From assembly GCA_934589835.1 (NCBI GenBank), contig CAKTOK010000008.1, positions 1 through 55,799 of the forward strand: a stretch of 55,799 nt of DNA. The letters are read 5' to 3'. Source of the DNA: an uncultured Oscillospiraceae bacterium. Lineage in GTDB: Bacteria > Bacillota > Clostridia > Oscillospirales > Oscillospiraceae. The position numbers and the translations under genes were made by a program. Positions 1 to 8,600 of this stretch are shown piece after piece. Each line of letters begins with the position of its first letter. The first letter of the stretch is position 1. Under the pieces are notes generated by a model. The model saw nothing but the letters and a program-made list of their open reading frames with translations. It did no database searches and was not told where the DNA came from.

Positions 1-470
1 TCGTAGAAGCAGATGCGGAACGCCTTGTCGTTGCCGTCGATGCACTTGTCGGCGGAGCCGGTGGTCTCCATGATGAGCATATCGTCGGCCTTGGCCGCCG
101 CCACCACAGAGGCTGTCTCGCCGGACAGCACGCCGCCCAGACTCACGTTCATGCCCCAGTCCATCAGCTTGCCGTAGGCCGCCACAGCGCTCTCCGGATC
201 TCCCTGGGAATCCTGGAAGTTGACCTCCAGCTGCTTGCCGCTGACGCCGCCGGCGGCGTTGATCTCCTTGGCGGCCAGCTCCGCGCCGTGCTGCACGGAC
301 AGGCCGTAGTTGGCGTAGCTGCCGGTCAGGGGGCCTACGCCGCCCAGCTTGATGGTCTCGGCAGTGTCGGCTGTGCCGCCGCTGCCGCCGTTATCGGCCT
401 TATCGCCGCAGGCCATCAGGCTGCAAGCCATCACAGCGGCCATCAACATTGCAAATACTCTCTTTTTCAT
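1..470 (-). CDS. ABC transporter substrate-binding lipoprotein, branched-chain amino acid (LivK) type, partial
   Basis: This is the N-terminal 156 residues of a periplasmic-binding-fold lipoprotein; the rest lies beyond the left edge. The start (ATG at 468-470) follows an AAGGAGAA ribosome site. A basic N-terminus and hydrophobic stretch lead to the lipobox LMAC, and then a Gly/Asp/Thr linker. The mature part opens with IKLGGVGPLTGSYANYG and continues EINAAGGVSGKQLEV, the typical opening of type I Leu/Ile/Val-family receptors (Peripla_BP_6). The expected role is capture of an amino acid or amide outside the membrane for a Liv-type ABC importer, whose genes would lie left of the window. The ligand cannot be told from this half. 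Confidence 0.85.
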   Translation of the reverse strand, partial: MKKRVFAMLMAAVMACSLMACGDKADNGGSGGTADTAETIKLGGVGPLTGSYANYGLSVQHGAELAAKEINAAGGVSGKQLEVNFQDSQGDPESAVAAYGKLMDWGMNVSLGGVLSGETASVVAAAKADDMLIMETTGSADKCIDGNDKAFRICFY

Positions 471-527
471 GTTTTTGTTCTCCTTTTCGTTGGTTTGTGA
501 AAGCGCCCTCCGTTGCCGGAGGTATAC

Positions 528-561
528 AAAAAAGCGGCTCCGCCAATGGCGGAGCCGCTTT
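528..561 (-). terminator. Rho-independent terminator after the small membrane protein gene
   Basis: A 14-bp perfect stem (531-544 with 548-561, loop AAT) is followed on the minus strand by six T. It lies just downstream of the 583-789 gene and upstream of the binding-protein gene, so the two are probably separate units or joined only by readthrough. Confidence 0.8.
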
Positions 562-582
562 GCTGTATCCGGTGTCAGCATA

Positions 583-789
583 TCATGCGGTTATCCGTGC
601 CAATGGCGCATAGGGCAAAGCAGCCAGTACCAGCAGTACCAGCACGCAAATAATAATGGACGCCATAATCATGGCGCCCAGCACGGACAGAATGGCAGTA
701 TAAGAAGCGGCGCAGGCGCAGCAGAACGCAGCCGCGGCACAGGCGGCGGTCATAGTCTTGTTCATCCTGCGGTTCATGGTCTTGGTCAT
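583..789 (-). CDS. Small membrane protein of unknown function (68 aa)
   Basis: A 68-residue protein with a basic N-terminus (MTKTMNRRMNK) followed by two hydrophobic segments, an Ala/Cys-rich one (about 12-32) and an Ile/Val/Leu-rich one (about 36-58). I recognise no family. The frame opens 21 bases further upstream, but the ATG at 787-789 is preferred because GGGAGG lies eight bases before it. A near-consensus promoter (827-855) upstream and a terminator (528-561) downstream frame it as a single-gene unit, which is the best argument that it is real. It could be a small membrane-stress or regulatory peptide, but nothing in the sequence proves a role. Confidence 0.5.
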   Translation of the reverse strand: MTKTMNRRMNKTMTAACAAAAFCCACAASYTAILSVLGAMIMASIIICVLVLLVLAALPYAPLARITA

Positions 790-826
790 TGCGGCCGCCT
801 CCCTTCGCTTCAAAAATGATGAGTGG

Positions 827-855
827 ATTTTAGCAAACTCTCCCTGTCAAGTCAA
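827..855 (-). promoter_or_regulatory. Sigma-A promoter for the small membrane protein gene
   Basis: On the minus strand, TTGACT (850-855) and TAAAAT (827-832) are separated by exactly 17 bases. The predicted start lies about 30 bases before the ATG at 789. Confidence 0.65.
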
Positions 856-1051
856 CAGGCGATTCCGCCAAATCACGTCCATGTTGCACGATTATCTACT
901 ATACGAATTATGCAGAATACACAACCATCCCGCCGCCATCTTTCGTCCACCGCCGTCTGTCCGCACCACAAAAACACTTTCTGCTGTTGCGGCCGCCCTC
1001 CTCTCACCGCGCCGGCCTGCACGGAGACGGCGTATCGGGCAGGGGCGGCCG
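856..1051. other. Intergenic stretch with no recognised feature
   Basis: Between the promoter at 827-855 and the terminator at 1052-1082 I see no coding potential, repeat or clear RNA structure. Confidence 0.4.
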
Positions 1052-1082
1052 AAAAATGCGGCAGCCCGTTGGAGCTGCCGCA
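1052..1082 (-). terminator. Rho-independent terminator after the GT8 glycosyltransferase
   Basis: The stem TGCGGCAGC / GCTGCCGCA is followed on the minus strand by five T, about 50 bases downstream of the glycosyltransferase stop. Confidence 0.8.
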
Positions 1083-1131
1083 CGCTGTTTCTTTATGCGA
1101 TACCACCGATTGACGAGGGCAGGGTCGCGCT

Positions 1132-1947
1132 TCAATTCAGGCCGCTCTCCTCCATCCGGGCGACGGTCTCTTCATAGAACACGTTCAGTTCGCCCAGATA
1201 TCCCGGCCTCCACGGCTTGTTCCGTCCGCAGTAGTGGATGACCGCGGACTGCCGCCGCACGTCCTCCAGCGTCATACCGTCCCCGTTGTACCGGTGGCGT
1301 GAATACAGCTTCTCCGTCATGTTGTAGCGGATGGGGTCCAGCGGCAGGATGCGCTGCCCGTACAGGGCGCTGATGATGTCCTGATCCGGCAGCATGAGAC
1401 GCCCCTTGTGGGCCTCCATATAGTCGAACACCGCCTCCATATCCTGCTCCGCCCGCAGGGCCCGCAGGTTCATCAGCATGACGCCGGAGTTGATATAGGG
1501 GCTGTCCTCGTCCATATCCAGACGCAGCTCGTTGAAGCGGTGCAGGAGCCCGCGGATGTGGGTAGCCGCCGCGAAAAACGCCGTATCCATGGGCATTTCG
1601 TACAGCTCCCGCAGGCTTTGGCGCACCACGATATCCGGATCGAGGTACAGCACCCGCTCCAGCGTGTCCGGCAGATATTTTGCCGCAAAGATGCGGTAAT
1701 AGATGGCCCTTGGATACCGGTCCGAGGTGGGCGCGTCCGCCAAACCGCTTTCATCCACCCGTATCAGGTGCAGCGCGCCCCGCCGCCCCAGCAGCGCCCT
1801 TGTTTCCGCCACATCCGCCTCCGACAGGCCCTCGTCGTGCAGCAGGTACACGTCGAAATACGCAGCGCCGTCGCTGTGCAGCGCGGAGAATAGCATCACA
1901 TTCAGTTGCGGAACATAGTTCCGGTCCAGCGTCATCAGCAGCTCCAT
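1132..1947 (-). CDS. Family 8 glycosyltransferase (LgtC/GspA-like)
   Basis: A 271-residue retaining glycosyltransferase of family GT8. It opens with MELLMTLDRNYVPQL and carries the metal/nucleotide-sugar binding DxD motif (D103-P-D105, within LYLDPDIVV). The later SPYINSGVMLMNL, LPDQDIISA and HYCGRNKPW blocks are typical of the family. The expected reaction is transfer of a hexose from a nucleotide sugar to a cell-surface glycan. The frame is open 19 codons upstream, but the ATG at 1945-1947 is chosen because GGAGGG lies just before it and the promoter at 1976-2004 would put the transcription start downstream of the first possible start. It is a single-gene unit with its own promoter and terminator. 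Donor and acceptor are unknown. Confidence 0.85.
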   Translation of the reverse strand: MELLMTLDRNYVPQLNVMLFSALHSDGAAYFDVYLLHDEGLSEADVAETRALLGRRGALHLIRVDESGLADAPTSDRYPRAIYYRIFAAKYLPDTLERVLYLDPDIVVRQSLRELYEMPMDTAFFAAATHIRGLLHRFNELRLDMDEDSPYINSGVMLMNLRALRAEQDMEAVFDYMEAHKGRLMLPDQDIISALYGQRILPLDPIRYNMTEKLYSRHRYNGDGMTLEDVRRQSAVIHYCGRNKPWRPGYLGELNVFYEETVARMEESGLN

Positions 1948-1975
1948 GGGCATCCCTCCATCCTTTGGTTCTCTC

Positions 1976-2004
1976 AGTATATCCTGCAAGCTCCCAAAAA
2001 GCAA
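1976..2004 (-). promoter_or_regulatory. Promoter of the GT8 gene
   Basis: TTGCTT (1999-2004) and TATACT (1976-1981) on the minus strand are spaced by 17 bases. This position also settles the start codon choice at 1947. Confidence 0.65.
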
Positions 2005-2028
2005 GACAGCCGGCGATGCGGCACGGGC

Positions 2029-2057
2029 AAAAAAATCAGGGCGGCGCTGCGCCGCCC
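2029..2057 (-). terminator. Terminator-like hairpin on the minus strand with no gene before it
   Basis: GGGCGGCGC / GCGCCGCCC (2039-2057) is followed on the minus strand by TGA and then seven T. It lies upstream of the GT8 promoter, so it can only stop antisense transcription coming from the nagA side. Confidence 0.5.
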
Positions 2058-2081
2058 CGCAGGAGCGGCGGAGGCTGACTC

Positions 2082-2111
2082 TTGCATTTTCCCCCGCAGG
2101 TGGTGTATGCT
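2082..2111 (+). promoter_or_regulatory. Promoter of the nagA unit
   Basis: TTGCAT (2082-2087) and TATGCT (2106-2111) are spaced by 18 bases and read towards the small ORF and nagA. Confidence 0.6.
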
Positions 2112-2127
2112 ACGGACAGACAACGCG

Positions 2128-2154
2128 GAGGCCCGCGGCGTACCGCGGGGCCTC
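2128..2154 (+). promoter_or_regulatory. GC-rich hairpin at the 5' end of the nagA transcript
   Basis: GAGGCCC(2128-2134)...GGGCCTC(2148-2154), with an inner GCGG/CCGC stem, begins about 10 bases after the predicted transcription start and ends in CTCTTATT. It may act as an attenuator or a 5' stabiliser. The T-run is weak, so I do not call it a terminator. Confidence 0.45.
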
Positions 2155-2178
2155 TTATTGGCAAAGGAGGCAGAAACG

Positions 2179-2322
2179 ATGCTGCATTTGAAGGCTTGGC
2201 GCGCACAGGACGCGGCGGAAATTCCCGCGTCTCTCCTGCAATCCCATCCCGCTGCAATGCCGCTCTGCGCCGAGGCCGTCCGGAGCGGCGCGGCGCATCG
2301 TGAGGTGCGAGATGCGATTTGA
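2179..2322 (+). pseudogene. 47-codon ORF overlapping the nagA start; possible remnant of a SIS-domain sugar isomerase
   Basis: A 47-residue frame begins at ATG 2179 after a near-perfect AAAGGAGG site and ends at TGA 2322, overlapping the nagA start (2312) by 11 bases. The peptide (MLHLKAWRAQDAAE, then LLQSHPAAMPLC) resembles from memory the first about 35 residues of small SIS-domain phosphosugar isomerases, which are often encoded just upstream of nagA. It stops where the SIS core should begin. Two readings are possible: the truncated 5' end of such a gene, or a short leader translated to couple ribosomes into nagA. The SIS resemblance is weak and needs a search. Confidence 0.45.
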
Positions 2323-3442
2323 AAACGGCGATATTTTCGTAAACGGGCAGTTCGTCCGGGGCGGCTTCTCCGTGGAGCAGGGGCGCTTCACCCATGTGCT
2401 GGCGCAGGCGGCGGGTGAGGAGCGCATCGACCTACAGGGCGCACGGGTCATCCCCGGGCTGGTGGACATCCACACCCACGGCAACTCCGGCGCGGACTTC
2501 TCCGACGGCGACTATGACGGGCTGGCGGCCATGGCCGCTTATCTGGCCCGAAACGGCGTGACGGCCTTTGCTCCCGCGTCCATGACGCTGCCCTACAACG
2601 TGCTGGAAACGGCGTTCCGCACGGCGGTACGGCTGCACAGAGAGGCGCCGGAGGGCTGCGCCCGCCTGCTGGGCATCCAGATGGAGGGGCCGTTCTTCTC
2701 CGAGAAGAAAAAGGGCGCGCAGAACGCGGCGTATCTCCGGCTGCCGGATTACGAGGCCTTCGCGCGGCTGTACGATACCTCGGAGGGTCTGCTGTGCATC
2801 GTGGACGTGGCGCCGGAGCTGGCGGGAGCGGCGGACTTCGCCCGCCGTGCGGCGGAAAAGTGCACCGTGTCCGTGGCCCACACCGACGCATCCTATGAGG
2901 AATCCGCCGCCGTCTTCGACGCGGGCGCCTCCCATCTGACCCACCTCTATAACGCCATGCCCGCCATTCATCACCGCCGCCCCGGCCCCATCGGCGCGGC
3001 GTCCGAGCGGGAGCGCGTCACGGCGGAGCTGATCTGCGACGGGCATCACGTCCATCCCAGCGCCGTGCGTATGGCGTTCCGGCTGTTTCCCCACCGGATC
3101 TGCCTGATCTCCGACGCCCTGCGCTGCTGCGGGATGCCGGACGGGCCGTATACGCTGGGCGGGCAGGCTGTGTTCCTCTCCGGCGGCGTGGCGCGGCTGT
3201 CCGACGGGACCATCGCCGGCAGCGCCGCCAACCTGTACGACTGTATGCGTAACGCCGTGGCCTTCGGCATCCCCGCGGAGGAGGCGGTGCTGGCCGCCAC
3301 CGCCATTCCCGCCCGGGCGCTCGGGCGCAGCGGCGAGGCAGGGGCCATTGCCGACGGGCTTCCGGCGGATTTTGTGGTGTGCGGTCCGGCGCTGGAGCGC
3401 CGCGCCGTGTATCTGAGAGGAAGACAACTGCAATCATATTAA
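2312..3442 (+). CDS. nagA: N-acetylglucosamine-6-phosphate deacetylase
   Basis: A 376-residue amidohydrolase-fold enzyme that removes the acetyl group from GlcNAc-6-phosphate, feeding amino sugars into glycolysis or wall precursors. Visible signatures are the early metal motif H54-T-H56 (VDIHTHGNSGADF), the EGPF metal glutamate (GIQMEGPFFSEKKKG), VAHTDASYEES, the substrate loop THLYNAMP, CDGHHVHP and the catalytic aspartate in LISDAL. Length is usual for the family. GTG at 2300 is in frame, but ATG 2312 fits the GAGG ribosome site better. It overlaps the preceding 47-codon ORF, suggesting translational coupling. The strong hairpin at 3471-3516 ends the unit. Confidence 0.93.
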   Translation: MRFENGDIFVNGQFVRGGFSVEQGRFTHVLAQAAGEERIDLQGARVIPGLVDIHTHGNSGADFSDGDYDGLAAMAAYLARNGVTAFAPASMTLPYNVLETAFRTAVRLHREAPEGCARLLGIQMEGPFFSEKKKGAQNAAYLRLPDYEAFARLYDTSEGLLCIVDVAPELAGAADFARRAAEKCTVSVAHTDASYEESAAVFDAGASHLTHLYNAMPAIHHRRPGPIGAASERERVTAELICDGHHVHPSAVRMAFRLFPHRICLISDALRCCGMPDGPYTLGGQAVFLSGGVARLSDGTIAGSAANLYDCMRNAVAFGIPAEEAVLAATAIPARALGRSGEAGAIADGLPADFVVCGPALERRAVYLRGRQLQSY

Positions 3443-3470
3443 GGGCAAAGTGCGGCGGCAGGCCGTTCAT

Positions 3471-3516
3471 GATGAAGAACAGGCGGTACGATGCATCGTA
3501 CCGCCTGTTCTTCATC
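3471..3516 (+). terminator. 46-bp perfect palindrome after nagA
   Basis: Every base from 3471 to 3516 matches its reverse complement (half-site GATGAAGAACAGGCGGTACG plus ATG), with no spacer. It would form a very strong stem-loop in either transcript direction. No T-run follows, so it may act as a 3' stabiliser or weak bidirectional terminator. Confidence 0.7.
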
Positions 3517-3602
3517 CGGCGGTCAGGAGAGTGTTACCCGTATTTTGTTCACTCTGCACAGACAGCGGCAAAAAATCGTTAAGAAAAATTGCGGTCCTGC
3601 CC

Positions 3603-3631
3603 TTGCAACCCGTTTCGCTTCGTGCTATGAT
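3603..3631 (+). promoter_or_regulatory. Upstream promoter of the type IV pilus operon
   Basis: TTGCAA (3603-3608) and TATGAT (3626-3631) are spaced by 17 bases. Transcription would start near 3638, giving a leader of about 330 bases before pilB. Confidence 0.6.
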
Positions 3632-3706
3632 GATGCCGCTTCTCATCAGATTCCCTAAAAGGGCCGAAAAGCGTGAGAAAAACTGCCTGCTTTTTTCGAT
3701 TAGGTA

Positions 3707-3736
3707 TTGAAAAGTAGGATGAAAACGTGATATATT
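3707..3736 (+). promoter_or_regulatory. Second promoter of the type IV pilus operon
   Basis: TTGAAA (3707-3712) and TATATT (3731-3736) are spaced by 18 bases, in a locally AT-rich stretch. It reads into the same structured leader. Confidence 0.5.
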
Positions 3737-3816
3737 TTCCTTAAAATGGTATTCCTTTCCAGCGGCAGATGGGATTCTTTTCCAGATCGCTCCTCATTGT
3801 CCGGAGGAAGCCCCCT

Positions 3817-3914
3817 GCTTTGTCCATGCCTTGTGGGCAAAGCCCTCGGCCGGAATCGGGCCGAGCTGTAAATGATTTTTTGCGGACTGATGCATTTGCA
3901 ACTGCATTCAGTCC
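3817..3914 (+). promoter_or_regulatory. Structured 5' leader of the pilus operon (three consecutive stem-loops)
   Basis: Stem 1 pairs 3817-3825 with 3835-3843 (9 bp, one wobble). Stem 2 pairs 3845-3851 with 3859-3865 and is followed ten bases later by six T (3876-3881). Stem 3 pairs 3884-3894 with 3903-3914 (11 bp, one bulged T). The remainder of 3517-3965 holds the two promoters and nothing else I can name. The arrangement resembles an attenuator or riboswitch, but I cannot fit it to a known class. Confidence 0.5.
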
Positions 3915-3965
3915 CTTGGGCTGCTACCATAGATTGGCAAATTTTTCCGGAAGGGAGGCCGCTCG

Positions 3966-5660
<1,695 letters not shown>

Positions 5661-5670
5661 GGAGGACGCC

Positions 5671-6726
5671 ATGCTGACATTGGACCAGATCATCGAGAGG
5701 GCCCTATCCATGCGAGCCTCCGACGTACACCTTGTGTGCGGGCTGCCGGTCAAATGCCGCATTGACGGTAACGTTACCAACCTGTCGGACGAGGTGCTGA
5801 CGGCGGCGGACTGCGAGGCGCTGGCCCGCCAGCTGGCGGGCGGACGGTACGAGGAGATGGCCGCCATCGGCGAGCTGGACCTGGCCCGCACCCTGCCCCG
5901 CGGTGTGCGCGCCCGCGTAAATCTGTTCCGGCAGCAGGGCAGCGTTTCCGCCGCCATCCGGCTGCTGGCCGACCATATTCCCTCGCTGGAGGAGCTGTCG
6001 CTGCCCCCCGTGGTGGCGGAGCTGGCCTCCTACCGCAGCGGCATCGTGCTGGTGACGGGTGAGACGGGCTCCGGCAAGTCCACCACGCTGGCGGCGCTGC
6101 TGGACCGCATCAACCACACCCGCCACAGCCACATCATCACGCTGGAGGACCCCATCGAGTACGTCTACACCCCTGACCGGTGCATCGTGAACCAGCGGGA
6201 GATCGGCGCGGACACCCGCTCCTATGCCGACGGCCTGCGAGCCGTCCTGCGGGAGGATCCCGATGTGATCCTCATCGGCGAGATGCGGGATCTGAATACC
6301 ATCGAGACGGCGCTGACCGCCGCCGAGACGGGCCATCTGGTGTTTGCCACGCTGCATACCGGCTCTGCATCCGACGCCGTGGACCGCGTGGTGAGCGTGT
6401 TTCCGGAGGGACAGCAGCAGCAGATCCGCTTGCAGCTGTCCACCACACTGCGGGCCGTGCTGTCCCAGCAGCTGCTGCCCAGACGGGCCAGCAGCGGGCG
6501 CATCGCCGCCTGCGAGATCATGCTGGTGACGGACGCCATCCGCAACCTCATCCGCGAGGGCAAGACCCCGCAGATCGACAGCTTTATCGCCATGAACGGG
6601 CGGGGCGGCAGCGTCACCATGGATCAGGCGCTGGCGCAGCTGGTGCAGAGCGGCGCCGTATCCTTCGACACCGCCCTCTCCTACGCCCGCGACCGTCAGG
6701 CGTTTCAGGCCTGCCGGACCTTCTGA
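5671..6726 (+). CDS. pilT: Type IV pilus retraction ATPase
   Basis: A 351-residue ATPase that drives pilus disassembly and hence twitching or DNA uptake. It has the short PilT N-domain (MRASDVHLVCGLP), Walker A G130-ETGSGKS, LEDPIEYVY, Walker B ILIGEMRD, the His box TGHLVFATLHT and the PilT hallmark AIRNLIREGK near the C-terminus. It starts 10 bases after pilB behind GAGGACG. Presence of PilT indicates dynamic pili rather than a static pseudopilus. Confidence 0.95.
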   Translation: MLTLDQIIERALSMRASDVHLVCGLPVKCRIDGNVTNLSDEVLTAADCEALARQLAGGRYEEMAAIGELDLARTLPRGVRARVNLFRQQGSVSAAIRLLADHIPSLEELSLPPVVAELASYRSGIVLVTGETGSGKSTTLAALLDRINHTRHSHIITLEDPIEYVYTPDRCIVNQREIGADTRSYADGLRAVLREDPDVILIGEMRDLNTIETALTAAETGHLVFATLHTGSASDAVDRVVSVFPEGQQQQIRLQLSTTLRAVLSQQLLPRRASSGRIAACEIMLVTDAIRNLIREGKTPQIDSFIAMNGRGGSVTMDQALAQLVQSGAVSFDTALSYARDRQAFQACRTF

Positions 6727-6754
6727 ATCCATCCGCAAGTGAGGTGACGCCCCC

Positions 6755-7963
6755 TTGACCACCTATAAGTACAAAGGCATCTCCGCCGACGGCGCCAAGG
6801 TATCCGGCGTCATCAAGGCATACGACGAGTTCGAGGCCGTCTCCCAGCTGCGGGAGACGTGCTCCGTGGTCACAAGGATCGAGGCCGTACCCGAGCAGAC
6901 GGGCGGCAGCGTCCGGCTGGGCGCCCACCGCATCAAGGCACAGGAGCTGGCCATCCTCTGTTCCCAGTTCGCCATCATCCTGACCTCCGGCCTGCCCATC
7001 GTCCGGTGCGTGGAGATGGTGGCGGCGCAGGCCCGCACCCGCGAGGTGCAGCAGGTGCTGCGCCGTGTGGGCGAGGATGTGTCCGGCGGTTACAGTCTGG
7101 CCCAGAGCTTTTCCAACGCCGGCACGGCGTTCCCCGTCACATTCATCGAGACCATCCGCGCCGGCGAGCAGGCGGGCACGCTGGAGCTGTGCTTCCAGCG
7201 GCTCCACAAATACTACGACAAGTCCGCCAAGACCCACGCCAAGCTGGTGAGCACGCTGGTGTACCCCGTGCTGGTGCTGATCGTGGCAGCCATCGTGTTT
7301 CTCATCATCATGCTGTTCGCCGTGCCCATGTTCACCGCCACCTTTGCGGAGATGGGCAGCGAGCTGCCCGGCATCACCAAGGGCCTGATGGCGGTATCCG
7401 GCTTCTTCCGGCACTACTGGTGGACGCTGCTGCTGGCGGCGCTGGCCATCGGCATCGTGCGGCTGCTGCTGCGCCGCAGCGAGAGCGGCCGGCTGTGGCT
7501 GGCGGCGGGGAAGCTGAAGCGCTCCCCGCTGAGGCGGCTGCACCAGATGAGCGCCGCGTCCCAGTTCGCCGCCACCATGGCCACTATGCTCACCGCCGGT
7601 CTGCCGGTGACGCGGAGTCTGGAGGTGACGGCGGGGGTCGTCAGCAACGACCTGTTCGCCGACGCGGTGCGCCGCGTGCGGCAGGGCGTGGAGCAGGGCC
7701 GCGAGCTGGCCGACTGTATGCTGGCAGATCCCACGTTTCCCCGTCTGCTGACGGAGATGACGGGCGTGGGCGAGCGGTCCGGCAATCTGGAGCAGACCCT
7801 GACGGTCATCGGCGACTACTTCGACAACGAGGTAAGCGTCATGACACAGCGGCTGCTGTCCCTGCTGGAGCCGGCCATCACCATCGCGCTGGCCATTATC
7901 ACGGTGGTGCTGCTGCTGGCGGTGTATCTGCCCATGTTCACCATGTACGGCAGCATCCTATAA
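6755..7963 (+). CDS. pilC: Type IV pilus inner-membrane platform protein
   Basis: A 402-residue polytopic protein of the PilC/GspF family that converts ATPase rotation into pilin insertion. It begins TYKYKGISADGAKVSG, typical for the family, and contains two T2SSF repeats (about 65-190 and 265-395), with hydrophobic segments near 165-190, 215-235 and 370-395. The start is TTG (6755), supported by GAGGTGA eight bases upstream; no ATG or GTG fits the conserved N-terminus. About 80 less GC-rich bases separate it from pilA. Confidence 0.93.
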   Translation: MTTYKYKGISADGAKVSGVIKAYDEFEAVSQLRETCSVVTRIEAVPEQTGGSVRLGAHRIKAQELAILCSQFAIILTSGLPIVRCVEMVAAQARTREVQQVLRRVGEDVSGGYSLAQSFSNAGTAFPVTFIETIRAGEQAGTLELCFQRLHKYYDKSAKTHAKLVSTLVYPVLVLIVAAIVFLIIMLFAVPMFTATFAEMGSELPGITKGLMAVSGFFRHYWWTLLLAALAIGIVRLLLRRSESGRLWLAAGKLKRSPLRRLHQMSAASQFAATMATMLTAGLPVTRSLEVTAGVVSNDLFADAVRRVRQGVEQGRELADCMLADPTFPRLLTEMTGVGERSGNLEQTLTVIGDYFDNEVSVMTQRLLSLLEPAITIALAIITVVLLLAVYLPMFTMYGSIL

Positions 7964-8043
7964 TGCGTTGTATCCCGCCTTCCCTCAACCCTAATGCAGG
8001 CGGTTACATAAAAATATACAGACAAACAAAGGAGAAATGAATC

Positions 8044-8490
8044 ATGATTTCCAAGCTGCTCAAGAAGAATGAAAAAGGCTTCACCCTGATGGAGATGCTG
8101 ATCGTCGTGGCCATCATCGCCGTGCTGGTCGCCATCGCCATCCCCACCTTCAACAGCTCCCTGAACAAGGCCAAGGTCGCCACCGATCAGGCCAACATCC
8201 GTTCCGGCTATGCTTCCGCCATGGTGCAGGTTCTGGCCGGTGATATGGCTGAGCCCACCGATGGCGCTGTGTACTACCTGCTGAAGGACGGCTCTGTTGC
8301 CGCCGCTAACGCCGGTGCCGCTCCCACCAATGCTTACCAGTGCCAGGGCACTCCTTCCGGTACCGTTGAGATCGCCGGCCAGAATGTGACTGCCTGGGCC
8401 AAGGGCAACTACGTCACCTACACCTATGGCAAGACCGTGACTGGCGAAACCAGCACCTTCACCTTCAACATTGGTCACTCTGCAACCTGA
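8044..8490 (+). CDS. pilA: Major type IV pilin
   Basis: A 148-residue prepilin. The leader MISKLLKKNEKG ends at the prepilin-peptidase site, and the mature protein begins FTLMEMLIVVAIIAVL with the conserved Glu at +5; about 136 residues remain. It follows a strong AAGGAGAAATGA ribosome site. Codons differ visibly from neighbours, with many T-ending codons such as GCT, GGT and TCT, suggesting high expression. A 15-bp stem-loop directly after the gene (8535-8572) could stabilise its mRNA. Small size, position and codon choice favour it as the major subunit of the fibre. Confidence 0.93.
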   Translation: MISKLLKKNEKGFTLMEMLIVVAIIAVLVAIAIPTFNSSLNKAKVATDQANIRSGYASAMVQVLAGDMAEPTDGAVYYLLKDGSVAAANAGAAPTNAYQCQGTPSGTVEIAGQNVTAWAKGNYVTYTYGKTVTGETSTFTFNIGHSAT

Positions 8491-8534
8491 TTTCGCTTGA
8501 CCTTTTTGCAACCCATGCACATACACCTGATCTC

Positions 8535-8572
8535 GCACCGGAGGAGCCGAGGGGTTGCGGCTCCTCCGGTGC
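8535..8572 (+). promoter_or_regulatory. 15-bp stem-loop between pilA and pilD
   Basis: 8535-8549 pairs perfectly with 8558-8572 around the loop AGGGGTTG, with no T-run. This suggests an mRNA-stabilising or partial-termination hairpin giving more pilA than downstream message. Confidence 0.6.
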
Positions 8573-8600
8573 GGGTACGACCCTTTGAAAGGAGAACGCC

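Noticed and set aside
3817..3865. c-di-GMP-I (GEMM) riboswitch
   Set aside because: The stretch GGGCAAAGCCCTCGGCC looks like part of the GEMM core, but the required upstream GGGCAAACC arm, the P2 tetraloop hairpin and the GGGUUACC-type closing strand are missing. Kept only as a structured leader of unknown class.
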